DNA of 64,000 bases from Favolaschia claudopus. Taxonomy: Eukaryota; Basidiomycota; Agaricomycetes; Agaricales; Mycenaceae. Position 1 is the first letter of the stretch; every line of letters begins with the position of its first letter. The notes below the pieces were generated by a model, which saw nothing but the letters and a program-made list of their open reading frames with translations, was not told the origin of the DNA and did not search any database. Positions 40,452-50,168 of this stretch are shown here, one piece after another. The position numbers and the translations under genes were made by a program. The stretch is from assembly GCA_037176885.1 (NCBI GenBank), contig JAWWNJ010000089.1:868001-932000 (forward strand), given 5' to 3'.

Positions 40452-41735
40452 ATGTCGCCACCGTCATCGTTTATCGCTGGGCTACAAGGGCGCATTGACG
40501 AGCTAGCACAAGCCATAGTAACTCAGAAAACGCTTCTAAGAAACCTCGAGCAAGAACTCAGCGCAGCCAGAAGCAGATTAAACTCTTTTCTTGATCCTAT
40601 GGCCCGTTTACCACTGGAACTCCAATCCGACATATTCTTGCGTTGTATGCCACTCTCTCAGCCCAAGCCGGATTCCTACGAAGTCCCGATGCTCTTTCTC
40701 CGCGTTTCTCGACTTTGGACTCGCATCGCCCTCGCGACGCCTGCGTTGTGGACGCGGCTTCGTATGGAGCGCTTGCCACGCAAAACGGGCTTTTTAAGCC
40801 TTTGTGATCTGTGGTTAACGCGCGCGTCAAATACTCCTCTTGCTCTTACAGTACATAGCTCTGTTAGCCTCAATGACACTATCCGGCATTTCCTCGCTCG
40901 ATGTGGTCCGCGATTGAGCTCCTTGTTGGTAGAGCTGGACCTGGCACAATCTTACGACAAATCAGTTACCCGGCAAATAGCATTGAATGCGTCGTTCTCT
41001 CTTCTCAGAAGTATGGCGATTCATTCCGAAGAATTCATTTTCACAGCCGATTCCAACGACTGGCTGGAGCTGCTACGCTCTTCGCCAGCCCTTGTGGAAT
41101 ATACTGTGCAGAACATTCTCTACCGCCCTGAGGCTGATGTTCACTCGTATGTGCAGCCATTGACCCATACCTACCTCCAGAGATTGTGTTTAGGACGCAT
41201 CTGGGGGGAGGAAGGCGAGGGCCGTGCGGCCGAAAACAGTGCAACCATGCTTCGATATCTCACTCTCCCCGCACTCAAACATCTCACATTAACACACCTC
41301 GACATCACCCCCGACGATTTCATCTCCTTCCTCACTCGCTCCTCTCCGCCGTTAGAATCGCTGCACATTATGCATCCAAATCTGCGTGACGACTTTCTAA
41401 TGGCATGTTTTCGAGTGATTCCGAGCCTCACGCACCTCCTCTTTGGAGAATCTTATGGGCAATTCATTAGGATTCTAAGCATGGAATCTCCTCACCCTTT
41501 ACTCCCGAATCTCCGCCATCTCGCGCTTGTTCCTGGGATCTTCTTGCATACAGACTGTCAAGCCATTGCAAGAATGTTGGAGGTGCGCTGCGCGCGCATC
41601 CGTACAAGACTTGAATCTTTCCGAATCGTTCATCCAGGCGAACTTGACGAGGATGTCCTTGTCGATCTAAGAAGGCTTGCTAGCGAAGGGCTGGAAGTCC
41701 GCTTTGGAAAGGACGGTGAGAAGATATTAGTGTGA
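40452..41735 (+). CDS. F-box/LRR protein, array copy 10
   Basis: 427 aa, one exon. Leader AGLQGRIDELAQAIVTQKTL (9-28), F-box from LDPMARLPLELQSDIF (47-62), RVSRLWTRIALATPALW, LRR-like body with YLTLPALKHLTL and TRSSPPLESLHI, tail SEGLEVRFGKDGEKIL, which lacks the HVGP wording. ATG at 40452 is in TGCCATGTCGC; the open frame begins 51 codons earlier, in sequence not shared by paralogues. Shares the xIAGL leader with copy 5. It starts 213 bp after the Cys-rich gene ends, in the same direction. Confidence 0.87.
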   Translation: MSPPSSFIAGLQGRIDELAQAIVTQKTLLRNLEQELSAARSRLNSFLDPMARLPLELQSDIFLRCMPLSQPKPDSYEVPMLFLRVSRLWTRIALATPALWTRLRMERLPRKTGFLSLCDLWLTRASNTPLALTVHSSVSLNDTIRHFLARCGPRLSSLLVELDLAQSYDKSVTRQIALNASFSLLRSMAIHSEEFIFTADSNDWLELLRSSPALVEYTVQNILYRPEADVHSYVQPLTHTYLQRLCLGRIWGEEGEGRAAENSATMLRYLTLPALKHLTLTHLDITPDDFISFLTRSSPPLESLHIMHPNLRDDFLMACFRVIPSLTHLLFGESYGQFIRILSMESPHPLLPNLRHLALVPGIFLHTDCQAIARMLEVRCARIRTRLESFRIVHPGELDEDVLVDLRRLASEGLEVRFGKDGEKILV

Positions 41736-42185
41736 AGGACGTGGGTAAGGGATAGATTTTGCACCATAAACCTTTCGCTGATTTCCTGTACCCAGGCGCA
41801 GGTCTAAGTCATCTGGGTCCCGCACCGTGCTGCCGCATCCGCCGGCGCGAGCTTGGAGGCGAATTTCGGTTGTGTTCTCTCAATGTTCATGACTCTACAC
41901 CCTTCTACCCTCGAATGAATAACACTGCGCGTTTTGTAACCGTCCATACCAGTCGATACCGGTGCCACTGATCACTGGTACTTACTTGGTGTCCGATTGA
42001 GTAATTGGTGCTTGAATATGGCTCGTGCACATACTGTAGTCACGAGTCCATCGAACGGACCCACATTCTGAACGCAATACTCTGTATGAGTGACGAGCGA
42101 CTTGAAAGAAAGAGAAATTCGGAATTTTGTGATTCATTACCAAATTATGTAAGCAAACCTTGCTTTCTTTCACTCCACCGTGACC
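41736..42185. other. intergenic, no gene seen
   Basis: 450 bp between two co-directional F-box genes; presumed promoter of copy 11. Confidence 0.35.
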
Positions 42186-43577
42186 ATGTCGCCAGCGTCG
42201 CCAGCGTCCCCGCCACCACCTGACATTGCCGCCTTGCGAAAGCGCATCGACGACCTTTCTTCGACCATTCAAGCCGAATCCCAGGAGCAGCTCATACACG
42301 ACCTTGAGAAAGAACAGAGCGAGGCTAGGAGACAACTCAATTCGTTGCTGGATCCCATGGCTCGTCTGCCACTGGAGCTTCAATCTCACATTTTTTGCGA
42401 CGTGGAGCGTGTTAAAGCTCACAATGCGCCGCATCCCGCCGACGTCCCAATGCTTTTTCTCAGCGTATGCCACCTCTGGAGCGTCATTGCGCTCTCGACT
42501 CCAGCGTTGTGGACCCGACTCGAGATCCGCTCTTTGCCATGTTCGGATAATTATGAAGAGTTATGCCGGAAATGGATGGGACACGCTGGCTCCCTTCCTT
42601 TGACTCTTACTCTGGGCGCCCGGGGATCTCTAAGGCTAGACGGCAGTCTTCAGGAGTTGATTGCTGAGCATCAGCACCAGCTGGAGACTTTAACTCTCAA
42701 GCTAGGGTTTACCAGAGCTACTCCGCGCACCCCCCGACGAATCAAGGTTCAGGGGCCGTTTCCTTCCCTACGACGTTTGACCATCACAACGGGAGACGAG
42801 ATCTGGTTCTCCTCCGTTCAGGACTGGCTCCATGTGTTGGAGCAGTGCCCAGAGCTTACATGGTGTCGCTTCGAGAACATCCCATTTGATTTTGACGAAG
42901 CTGAAGAGCTTGGGAACTCCGCGCTCCCGTTGGTCCATACGTCGCTTCATCATCTCGATCTTGGTCTGGGAGATCCTCCAAGTAACGGTTTCGACCGTAA
43001 TAGCGCGGTCGTGCTCGCATATCTCACATTGCCTGCGCTTCGGACCCTCAGCATCTCGGATTTCGACCTGCCGTTGACCGAGTTCATCTCGTTTTTCACT
43101 CAATCTGCTCCACCGCTCGAATCTCTCTCCATACTCGTGCCCTTCTTGTCCAACGTGGAAACTCGCCAGTTACCACAGATGTTTGCGCCCATCTCCGGTC
43201 TCCAGCACCTACGGCTCGCGACAGCACACAACGTTGCTGCCAATCGTTCGCTGGAGTTTATGGACTCGCTGGCGGGGTGTCTCCCGCACCTACAGAGCCT
43301 CTCGATGTACATGTTCTCTGGAAAGCGGCCGGATTACGAAAGGCTGCTTAGCATGCTCAGCGCGCGACGCAGTTCTCAGAAAACACCGCTGAAAGCCTTC
43401 AATCTTTGTTTCTCTGACCAGGCTGGCCATGACTATGCAGCGGACGTCCTCAGCGCTGACATTCTTCTCGCATTCCGGAACCTCGTTCAGGATGGGATGG
43501 AAATTCATGTTGGGCCCTTGGACGTGCAACTGCACCGAAATTTTCTAGAGCTTTCTAGCGGGCACGATAGCGTGTAA
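42186..43577 (+). CDS. F-box/LRR protein, array copy 11
   Basis: 463 aa, longest intact member, one exon. It opens with a proline/alanine-rich tip (MSPASPASPPPPDIAA), then leader LRKRIDDLSSTIQAESQEQL, F-box from LLDPMARLPLELQSHIF (54-70), SVCHLWSVIALSTPALW, LRR-like body with YLTLPALRTLSI and TQSAPPLESLSI, and tail QDGMEIHVGPLDVQLHRNF followed by a short extension ending GHDSV. The extension suggests altered termination. ATG at 42186 in GACCATGTCGC. Same subfamily as copies 7, 8 and 12. Confidence 0.87.
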   Translation: MSPASPASPPPPDIAALRKRIDDLSSTIQAESQEQLIHDLEKEQSEARRQLNSLLDPMARLPLELQSHIFCDVERVKAHNAPHPADVPMLFLSVCHLWSVIALSTPALWTRLEIRSLPCSDNYEELCRKWMGHAGSLPLTLTLGARGSLRLDGSLQELIAEHQHQLETLTLKLGFTRATPRTPRRIKVQGPFPSLRRLTITTGDEIWFSSVQDWLHVLEQCPELTWCRFENIPFDFDEAEELGNSALPLVHTSLHHLDLGLGDPPSNGFDRNSAVVLAYLTLPALRTLSISDFDLPLTEFISFFTQSAPPLESLSILVPFLSNVETRQLPQMFAPISGLQHLRLATAHNVAANRSLEFMDSLAGCLPHLQSLSMYMFSGKRPDYERLLSMLSARRSSQKTPLKAFNLCFSDQAGHDYAADVLSADILLAFRNLVQDGMEIHVGPLDVQLHRNFLELSSGHDSV

Positions 43578-43748
43578 TTTGTGCCCAGTATTTGAAATTC
43601 ACGCCGTATTTCACAGCTTCGTCGCATCTTCAATTGTCAATGTAATTCTCTTTTGTCTTCTTTCTTCGATCGATCATTAAACCCACCATTTTCGGCAACC
43701 CATGACAGTGTGCTCAAGACCTTCGGACCATCTCTACCAATTACCGCC

Positions 43749-45071
43749 ATGTCGCAAGCTCCAGTCGTCGCCCAGCTGCGAAGCCACATCGACGAGCTCT
43801 CCGACACCATCGCCGCTCAAATACGTCTCCTTCGCGATCTGGAAGCCCAGCGCAGCACCGCCAGAAGCAAGCTGAATTCCTTCCTCGATCCAATGGCGCG
43901 TCTCCCTCTCGAAATACAGTCTCGCATCTTTCTCGACGTCACAAAACCGAACGAACCCATCCCGGACCCCCAAGACGTTCCGCTGGTCTTCCTCAGCATC
44001 TGTCAGCTATGGCGCGTCATCGCGCTTGCTACGCCGCGACTTTGGACCGGCGTCGAGCTGAATTGCTTGCCCCGCAGGCCTGCGTACGCGGAGGTCGGTA
44101 AGAATTGGATGGAGCGTGCGGGTCCTTTCCCGCTTTCGCTCGTTCTACACGGGTCCTTGAGGCTGGAACGCAGCGTCCAGGATCTGGTAACCAGCTATCG
44201 GCACCGGTTCGAGAGTCTGAGTCTGAAGCTCGGTATGGATCGTAACCCGGATGAAGACGGTCTCACTCGAAGGATCTATATCAAAGGCCCGTTTCCCGCC
44301 CTGCAGAAATTGACCCTCGGTGCCGACGAGGAGATGTTTTTCTCCACCGTCCACGACTGGATAACCATTCTCCGCCAAGCTCCAGCGTTGGTGCAGTGCC
44401 GCATGGAAAACATGATGTTCGACTGGGAGGATGAAGGACTCCCGGACACGCCTCAAGCACACCCATTGACCCATACCTCCCTCCGTGATCTCTCTCTCGG
44501 CGACGCCCAGGGATACGGCTTATGGGGTCTCCTAGGCAACTCCGCGTTCGTCCTGAACTTCCTCACCCTCCCCGCCCTCCGCACACTCCGCCTCTCCGAG
44601 CTCGACATCACCAACGAAGAGGTCAACGCGTTCTTCACGCGCTCCTCCGCGCCGCTGGAATCTCTCTCCATGGTCGTGCCAACCGATCCCGAATGGGCGC
44701 CGCAGGAAGCCGTGGAGTTCTTTCAGCCCATCCAAGCGAGGCTGAGGCAGCTGGAGCTCGTGGCGCCGTATCGCGGGGATCCCAATTGCGCTGTTGCGTT
44801 CGTGGAGACGCTGGACGGGTGGCTGCCTGCGCTGCAGCGACTCACCATACACATGGCGTGTGGGTCGCAGCCGGATTATCAGAGGCTGCTTAACATCCTT
44901 CATGCCCGACGCACGTCTATGACAGCGTTTAATCTTTTATTCTCGACGGAGTTTGGGCATAATTATGACGCGGACGTGCCTAGCACCGAGGTGCTTACCG
45001 CTCTGGGGAATCTTGTCAGGAATGGGATGCAGATCCATGTCGGACCTCAGGCGCAGAATTTTTTGGGGTGA
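43749..45071 (+). CDS. F-box/LRR protein, array copy 12
   Basis: 440 aa, one exon. Leader AQLRSHIDELSDTIAAQIRL (8-27), F-box from LDPMARLPLEIQSRIF (46-61), SICQLWRVIALATPRLW, LRR-like body with FLTLPALRTLRL and TRSSAPLESLSM, tail RNGMQIHVGPQAQNFLG. ATG at 43749 in CGCCATGTCGC. It follows copy 11 by 171 bp in the same direction, and the two share a long stretch in the body (DxW.xIL...PALVQCRMEN-type wording), consistent with tandem duplication. Confidence 0.87.
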   Translation: MSQAPVVAQLRSHIDELSDTIAAQIRLLRDLEAQRSTARSKLNSFLDPMARLPLEIQSRIFLDVTKPNEPIPDPQDVPLVFLSICQLWRVIALATPRLWTGVELNCLPRRPAYAEVGKNWMERAGPFPLSLVLHGSLRLERSVQDLVTSYRHRFESLSLKLGMDRNPDEDGLTRRIYIKGPFPALQKLTLGADEEMFFSTVHDWITILRQAPALVQCRMENMMFDWEDEGLPDTPQAHPLTHTSLRDLSLGDAQGYGLWGLLGNSAFVLNFLTLPALRTLRLSELDITNEEVNAFFTRSSAPLESLSMVVPTDPEWAPQEAVEFFQPIQARLRQLELVAPYRGDPNCAVAFVETLDGWLPALQRLTIHMACGSQPDYQRLLNILHARRTSMTAFNLLFSTEFGHNYDADVPSTEVLTALGNLVRNGMQIHVGPQAQNFLG

Positions 45072-45384
45072 CGGTCAAAAATTCGTACGCTCTTCTTGTC
45101 TCGTATCTCAAAATTCCTTTCGATTTTCTTTGGCCTCAAGAGTCTCGACGTACATTTTCCTAGTATTATCCTTCGTTCAATATAGCTCAAAATTTGTGAT
45201 ATCGTTCAATGTAAATTACTCGTATCTATGTATGTATATCGGCAAGAATGAAAAAATATTCCAAGCGTCCCTGGCAATGTCTAGGTATCAAACAAACATG
45301 TCGATTGTTCGACCTGCAGCTGCCCTGCGGTAAAGGCGGTGTAGAAGCACATTCAAATTGCGACTCACAAATTTCATAACAGGA
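45072..45384. other. intergenic, no gene seen
   Basis: A/T-rich 3' flank of F-box copy 12; nothing recognised. Confidence 0.35.
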
Positions 45385-45465
45385 AATTCCGCCTCTCAGT
45401 TCCAACATGCATGCATGAATCTTCATCCCCTCCTTCATAAAACCACGTAGATGCCGGTTCCTAAT
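45385..45465 (-). pseudogene. tail remnant of an F-box gene
   Basis: The minus strand encodes RHLRGFMKEGMKIHACMLEL, which matches the conserved array tail (ALRxLVxEGMKIHVGP). Nothing else of the gene is recognisable nearby; it is the only trace of a further lost copy. Confidence 0.5.
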
Positions 45466-45777
45466 TTGGTAAGGAAAATTCGAATTTTTGACTCGGAGGA
45501 AATCGTATTTACAGAGACGCTCCGATTCGATACTAGGTATGCGGGTTTCCCATTCCTTTACATAAAGTATACAGGAGCAAATATTAATTTCTCTAGTCCC
45601 ACGGACGGCGGGACCGAGTAAATTGTGTCTGGGGGCAATGTACAGAGAAATTGCGTTCAGATATGTCGTCAAGAACTGTGGAGATTTGATTTAATAGGAA
45701 AGCAAAGACCCAGCGAACAGAACAAAAGATCAATAAATGACTGACGAAGAACAAAACAATCAACATCCGACCGCTCT

Positions 45778-47232
45778 CTACAGTCCATACTGCCACACCG
45801 CCTCCGCCTCAGTCACAAGGAAGTTGGGCAGCGGGAACTGGACCGAAACATCCGTCCGGAAGCCCTTCACCCTACGTTTCGTGCACCTGGCCTTCGGCGG
45901 CGCATCACAATCCCTCTTCTTGCTGCCAGCCTCCCCACTCAACCGCTCCTTCACCCAATCCATCCACTCCGCCTGGCTCGCTGAGATAAGGGGGAAGTGA
46001 TTGACGCCCTCATACAGCGCGTACTCCAGCGACTCAGTACTATTCCCCGCCTCAAGCACCTCGCACGTCTCATCCACAATCGACTCCAACACCTCAGGCT
46101 GCAAGCTCACATCGTTCTCCGCCGCGAGTACAAGCAACGGCCCCTTGAACGGCTTTCCCCCGACCTTCGTCCGCTTGGCAAACTCGAGGGTAGTGGAATC
46201 ATTCGTGAAGTCGAGCGTAACAGTGTCGCGGTTCTCCAGTCCAGCGAAAACAAGCCCTTGCGTCGGCATACAACCCTGTACCTTCGCCAAGATATTCCAC
46301 CGTTCGTACCCGACGGGCGTGACCCCCGTGAAATTGAAAGACGGATAGACCGCCGTTATCCCAGCGGAAATCAGCCTCTGCACCCCAAACAGCGTGTCGG
46401 TCTGTATCGGTCCGACGCCGCCGTTCCGAGCCTTCGTAATCATCTCGACGACCTGTACCCCAGGCGCAAACGCAACGGTGCCCCGATATCCCGGGACAGG
46501 GTCCTCAAGCTGACGCTGCGCATACGCCCACGCAACACCACCGCCCTGCGAATGGCCGACAACCGCGAAGGGGCCTGTCGAAGGGAGGTAAGATGGGAAG
46601 GCAGCGCGCGCGGCTATAACAGCATTGGCGAGGTCATTGGCTTGCGCAGGGGACGCAGAGTATTCGTGTGGGATGTGAGTGCCATCGGGGGTCTTGCTGA
46701 CGCCGAGGCCGGCGTAGTCGGGCGCGACGACGGCAATGCCTTGCTTGGCGAGCGCAAAGGGCACGAAGTGGTGGTACATTAGGGCTTTGTAATTGGAGGG
46801 CGCGCAGGTGGCGAAGAGGCCCGATGTTCCGTGGGCCCAGGCGACGAGCGGGAAGGACGGGGACGACGAGGAGCTGGAGGAAGAAGCGAACCACGGTGCA
46901 GGCGCGTATGGCCAGAGGACGTAGGCTGAGGCGGGTTGGATAGTCCCGTTGAGGTTGGTGGTCGTATACATGATGCGCGAAAGCGTCAGGCTACTCGGGA
47001 CGAGGTAGGAGGATAGGTTGGTCGCTTGTTCAACTGCAAGCAGCGTTCCTGGGGCGAGGTCGCGCGAGAAGTTTTGCGGCACGGTGTAAAAGGTCGAGTT
47101 GGGCGAAGCGTGCTGCGATGTCTCCCACTCAACTCCCATTTGGGCAAGGGCGGCTGGATCGGGGAGACCTTGCGAAGAGACAACGGATAGAAAAGGAAGA
47201 ACTCCCGCGAGGGAGAGGAGGAAAGTCTTCAT
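45778..47232 (-). CDS. secreted alpha/beta-hydrolase (secretory lipase-like)
   Basis: 484 aa, one exon. Signal peptide MKTFLLSLAGVLPFLSVVSS, oxyanion-type AWAHGTSG (131-138), nucleophile elbow GHSQGG with Ser228, likely acid Asp374 in AAENDVSLQPE, and likely base His412 in GVNHFP. Several Asn-x-Ser/Thr sites in the first 100 residues suggest N-glycosylation, and a serine run sits at 117-124. The layout resembles fungal secretory lipases and related esterases, which cleave ester bonds outside the cell; the substrate is not predictable. Start set at 47232 because it places the signal peptide first; the open frame runs 44 codons upstream without a plausible leader. The gene appears intact. Confidence 0.82.
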   Translation of the reverse strand: MKTFLLSLAGVLPFLSVVSSQGLPDPAALAQMGVEWETSQHASPNSTFYTVPQNFSRDLAPGTLLAVEQATNLSSYLVPSSLTLSRIMYTTTNLNGTIQPASAYVLWPYAPAPWFASSSSSSSSPSFPLVAWAHGTSGLFATCAPSNYKALMYHHFVPFALAKQGIAVVAPDYAGLGVSKTPDGTHIPHEYSASPAQANDLANAVIAARAAFPSYLPSTGPFAVVGHSQGGGVAWAYAQRQLEDPVPGYRGTVAFAPGVQVVEMITKARNGGVGPIQTDTLFGVQRLISAGITAVYPSFNFTGVTPVGYERWNILAKVQGCMPTQGLVFAGLENRDTVTLDFTNDSTTLEFAKRTKVGGKPFKGPLLVLAAENDVSLQPEVLESIVDETCEVLEAGNSTESLEYALYEGVNHFPLISASQAEWMDWVKERLSGEAGSKKRDCDAPPKARCTKRRVKGFRTDVSVQFPLPNFLVTEAEAVWQYGL

Positions 47233-47811
47233 CGTGGAGCGGATGTGAGGTCGAAGATTGGTGAAGGCAGGGGAGCCGCAGATGCGAAGAAGTGTTCTAA
47301 AGAAAGGGTTTGGCGGTGCTTTCACGTTTGAGAGCACGTTAAGTGCTTTTGCGTTTGAGGTCACGTTCGATGCTTTTCAATCCATCAAGCCAGCCAGGCG
47401 CACATTACCGCGCGCCACCAGCCCGTGATGCGTCCGCTGTCCGTTCATCTTCCGTGATTGCTCGGCATTCTTCGTGCGATACTCCCGCAACTTCCCAATA
47501 TATATTCAGCATCAGTGTCCCCTCCTTCCTCCACAACCACGTCTTGAGCTAAGGGATCGATCAGCCAAACCAGTTGTAGGCAAGACACGGCCTATTGACT
47601 TACCTGACAACTTAATGCGATACACAGCTGACCACACCAGATATTTGAGAGGTGATTATTTGAGAATAACGGCGTGTGGATGTACTGAGCATGTACAGCC
47701 AAAGGCTTCCCCATGCGAGCATAGCGGGAGAAGATATTGTTTTTGTATGTCTCGAATACGCGAGTGGGAGGAAACAGGACTGCGCGGATCCACCGTCAGC
47801 TGTGTTGTAAG
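47233..47811. other. intergenic, promoter of the hydrolase
   Basis: No gene seen. An A/T run CAATATATATTC lies near 47498, about 265 bp upstream of the hydrolase ATG. Confidence 0.35.
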
Positions 47812-48040
47812 TTACATAGTTTGGGATAAAAGTCTCGGTGTGCCAAAGAACCAGGCTCGGTCGATTATGGCAATGAAGACAACGGCTTCGGAGAACGAGG
47901 GATTGCCGGACGATCTCTTGCGAGACACGACGAGTTGCAGCCGACGACTCCTTGGCGACGATTGTGGGCGTCTTTCGCGCTGAGAGCAATGGATAGCTTG
48001 CGCATAGCCGTCGTACGCGTTGTGCAAAGTTCGACGACAT
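47812..48040 (-). pseudogene. degenerate start of an F-box gene
   Basis: A minus-strand ATG at 48040 has the array start context CACCATGTCG. Translation in shifting frames gives LHNAYDGYAQAI, resembling the leader LRxxIDELxxAI, and after about 120 bp VVFIAI-IDRAWFFGTPRLLSQT, resembling VFLxVCRLWRDIALSTPRLWSQ. The F-box core itself is not readable. Heavily decayed, so only moderately sure. Confidence 0.4.
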
Positions 48041-48619
48041 GGTGGTTTGGGAAAAGCCGCTTCGGCCGAAAACACCGATTCTTGGACCAGTACTTTTGCT
48101 GACGTCGACAAGACGTCGGAAGTCGACGCACTAGAGGAGACGGTATGAGTCGCAAACATGAGACCATGAACTCGAACTTGCATCGATTAGACGGCCGCAG
48201 CAAACCCCAGCTCACGATCCATATTAACCTGAATTTCCTCTCTCCAGCTGGACCAGCTCCGAGTTCCTTTAACCATTCTCTGATTCGTCCAAAACGCCTT
48301 GCCATCCCTCACGACCATCCCATGTCCGCGTGCCCCGTCGCTCCGTGTTCGTCAAAACGAAGCGGCACCCGACCCGTAGACCCAAATTCGGTATTCTCGA
48401 ATTCAGATGTATAGAGAAAACGAGTTCCTCAAATCACGCGTCGCACCAATTCAGCCGCGGTTAACTCTCGCAGTCGAGCGAGCAGTCGAACTTGATCCTG
48501 CAGAGGTCAGGGACATGCTCTGATACAACGGCGGATTCGTGAGGCCAAATCGTCTGAAAACTCGTGTGAGATACATTTTCGAGTGAGTGATGTGCATATC
48601 CTACTTACCGTAGTGCCAG
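48041..48619. other. intergenic, no gene seen
   Basis: About 580 bp between the degenerate F-box start and the end of F-box copy 15; no motif. Confidence 0.35.
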
Positions 48620-49963
48620 TCAAAGAAGATTCACCGTGTGGCCAATATAAATCTTCAGCCCTTCCCCCACAAGCCCCCGCATTGTAGCTCTTGATCCCTC
48701 ATCAGGCAGATCCTCGGCGTGATCCCTCCCCTGCTGCTCCGCAAACCTGAGCTCGAAGCGCTCGAGCGGCGTGGCACCCGACCCGAACCGGCGCGACAAC
48801 ATACTTGAAAGATTGTCGTAGTCGATCGTCACCGGACACGCCGTGTGGAAAGTGAGTGCATGAAGATTGGGCAGAACCTCAGGCGAGGAAAGCACCTCGA
48901 CAAATGGGTGAAATAGCTCGATCTCTCCGTCGTATCCGGGGAGCACGAATAGGTTGAGGGTAGTGAGCGTGGGGATGAGACGAAAACAGGCCGAGACGAC
49001 GGGATGGAGCCACTGGTCCCGATGTGGGAGGGTCCATCTCGAATAACTCCAGCGTGGAGAGGATCGCGAGAGGAAGGCGATGAAGTCGTCGTCAGAGATG
49101 TCGAATTCGGATAAGGTCAGCACCTTGAGCGCGGGCAAGGTGAGCTGCCGCAGGATCATCACAGAACTGCTGCTTTTCTGGCTCACTCGCGCCAACTCCG
49201 TGGTGTCAGTGGCATGGGGTTCGCCGAGCTGCAGAGTCTCGAGGAACGCGAGTGTGAGTGGGTTTGGGTGGAGTTCATCGCCCTCCTGTTCCACGAAGAA
49301 GGTGTTGGCCATCGTGCAATGTAAAAGCACTGGCGCATCGTGGAGTAAGTCTAGCCATTCGTGCATATTGCCGTAGTACGGATCGTCGTATGTCGGCTCT
49401 ATTGACAACGTCTTGAGTGAAGACAACGAGCCTTCTTCCCTTCGCCAGAAGATGTACGGTTGCTCCTCGAATTCATTGAACGACACACGTATCGTCAAGT
49501 CCTCCAATCGAGGGCAAAGGAGCGTCAGTAGACCCAGGAGGTTTTTGTGTGGCCTCAAGGAGCCATGCAGCGTAAGAGATAGAGGAAGATTCCGTGCGCG
49601 CTGGAGCCAAAATCCGCAAAATCTAATGTAGTAGAATCCGCGACGTGTAGAATCTAGCTGAAATTTGGCCCAGAGTTTCGGCGTAGAAAGGGCAATGTCG
49701 TGCCAAAGCCGGCAAACGCTCAGAAAAAGTATCGGAAGTGAGTTGAGCACGTCTTCCGGCTCATCAACACAAGCTTCAAGAAAGATATGGGACTGGATTT
49801 CGAGCGGTAGACGAGCCATAGGATCTAGTAGAAGATTCAGTCTTTTTCGCGCGTCGCCACGCCTGGCTATCAAATCTTGAAGAATTGCTGTTTGCGCATC
49901 TATAGCCGACGAGAGCTCGTCAATGTCTTCTCGCAGCTTTGAGATGGCAGGGTGCTGTGGCAT
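48620..49963 (-). CDS. F-box/LRR protein with a compensated double frameshift, array copy 15
   Basis: 447 aa, one exon. Leader SKLREDIDELSSAIDAQTAI (8-27), F-box from LLDPMARLPLEIQSHIF (45-61), SVCRLWHDIALSTPKLW, LRR-like body with QLTLPALKVLTL. Where other members read SRSSPPLESLxM this one reads SRSSPRWSYSRWTLPH; the +1 frame through that spot gives TLELFEMD, so two opposite small indels a few codons apart replaced about eight residues and kept the gene open. Tail GEGLKIYIGHTVNLL. ATG at 49963 in CACCATGCCA. Upstream sequence (AGGTCACATCGAGCTGTCACG) recurs beside the pseudogene at 58.6 kb, part of a direct segmental duplication. Confidence 0.85.
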   Translation of the reverse strand: MPQHPAISKLREDIDELSSAIDAQTAILQDLIARRGDARKRLNLLLDPMARLPLEIQSHIFLEACVDEPEDVLNSLPILFLSVCRLWHDIALSTPKLWAKFQLDSTRRGFYYIRFCGFWLQRARNLPLSLTLHGSLRPHKNLLGLLTLLCPRLEDLTIRVSFNEFEEQPYIFWRREEGSLSSLKTLSIEPTYDDPYYGNMHEWLDLLHDAPVLLHCTMANTFFVEQEGDELHPNPLTLAFLETLQLGEPHATDTTELARVSQKSSSSVMILRQLTLPALKVLTLSEFDISDDDFIAFLSRSSPRWSYSRWTLPHRDQWLHPVVSACFRLIPTLTTLNLFVLPGYDGEIELFHPFVEVLSSPEVLPNLHALTFHTACPVTIDYDNLSSMLSRRFGSGATPLERFELRFAEQQGRDHAEDLPDEGSRATMRGLVGEGLKIYIGHTVNLL

Positions 49964-50168
49964 GGTGAAGTCGCAGTAGAAAGACGATAATGGTGGTAGG
50001 GAACAAAATTCGCCAGGTCACATCGAGCTGTCACGAATTTGGCGGAAGCCTTGGTCCGGAAAACTTTTAAATACACATGATTGCAACGACTAATTATTAG
50101 TGTAGGCAATGTATCCGATGTCTGAAGAGACGAGTTTATTCGGCAAAGAAACTGCATGATATAGAGCC

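Noticed and set aside
42768..43103. Antisense frames within F-box genes (several over 100 codons)
   Set aside because: They mirror the conserved plus-frame protein and have no motifs of their own.
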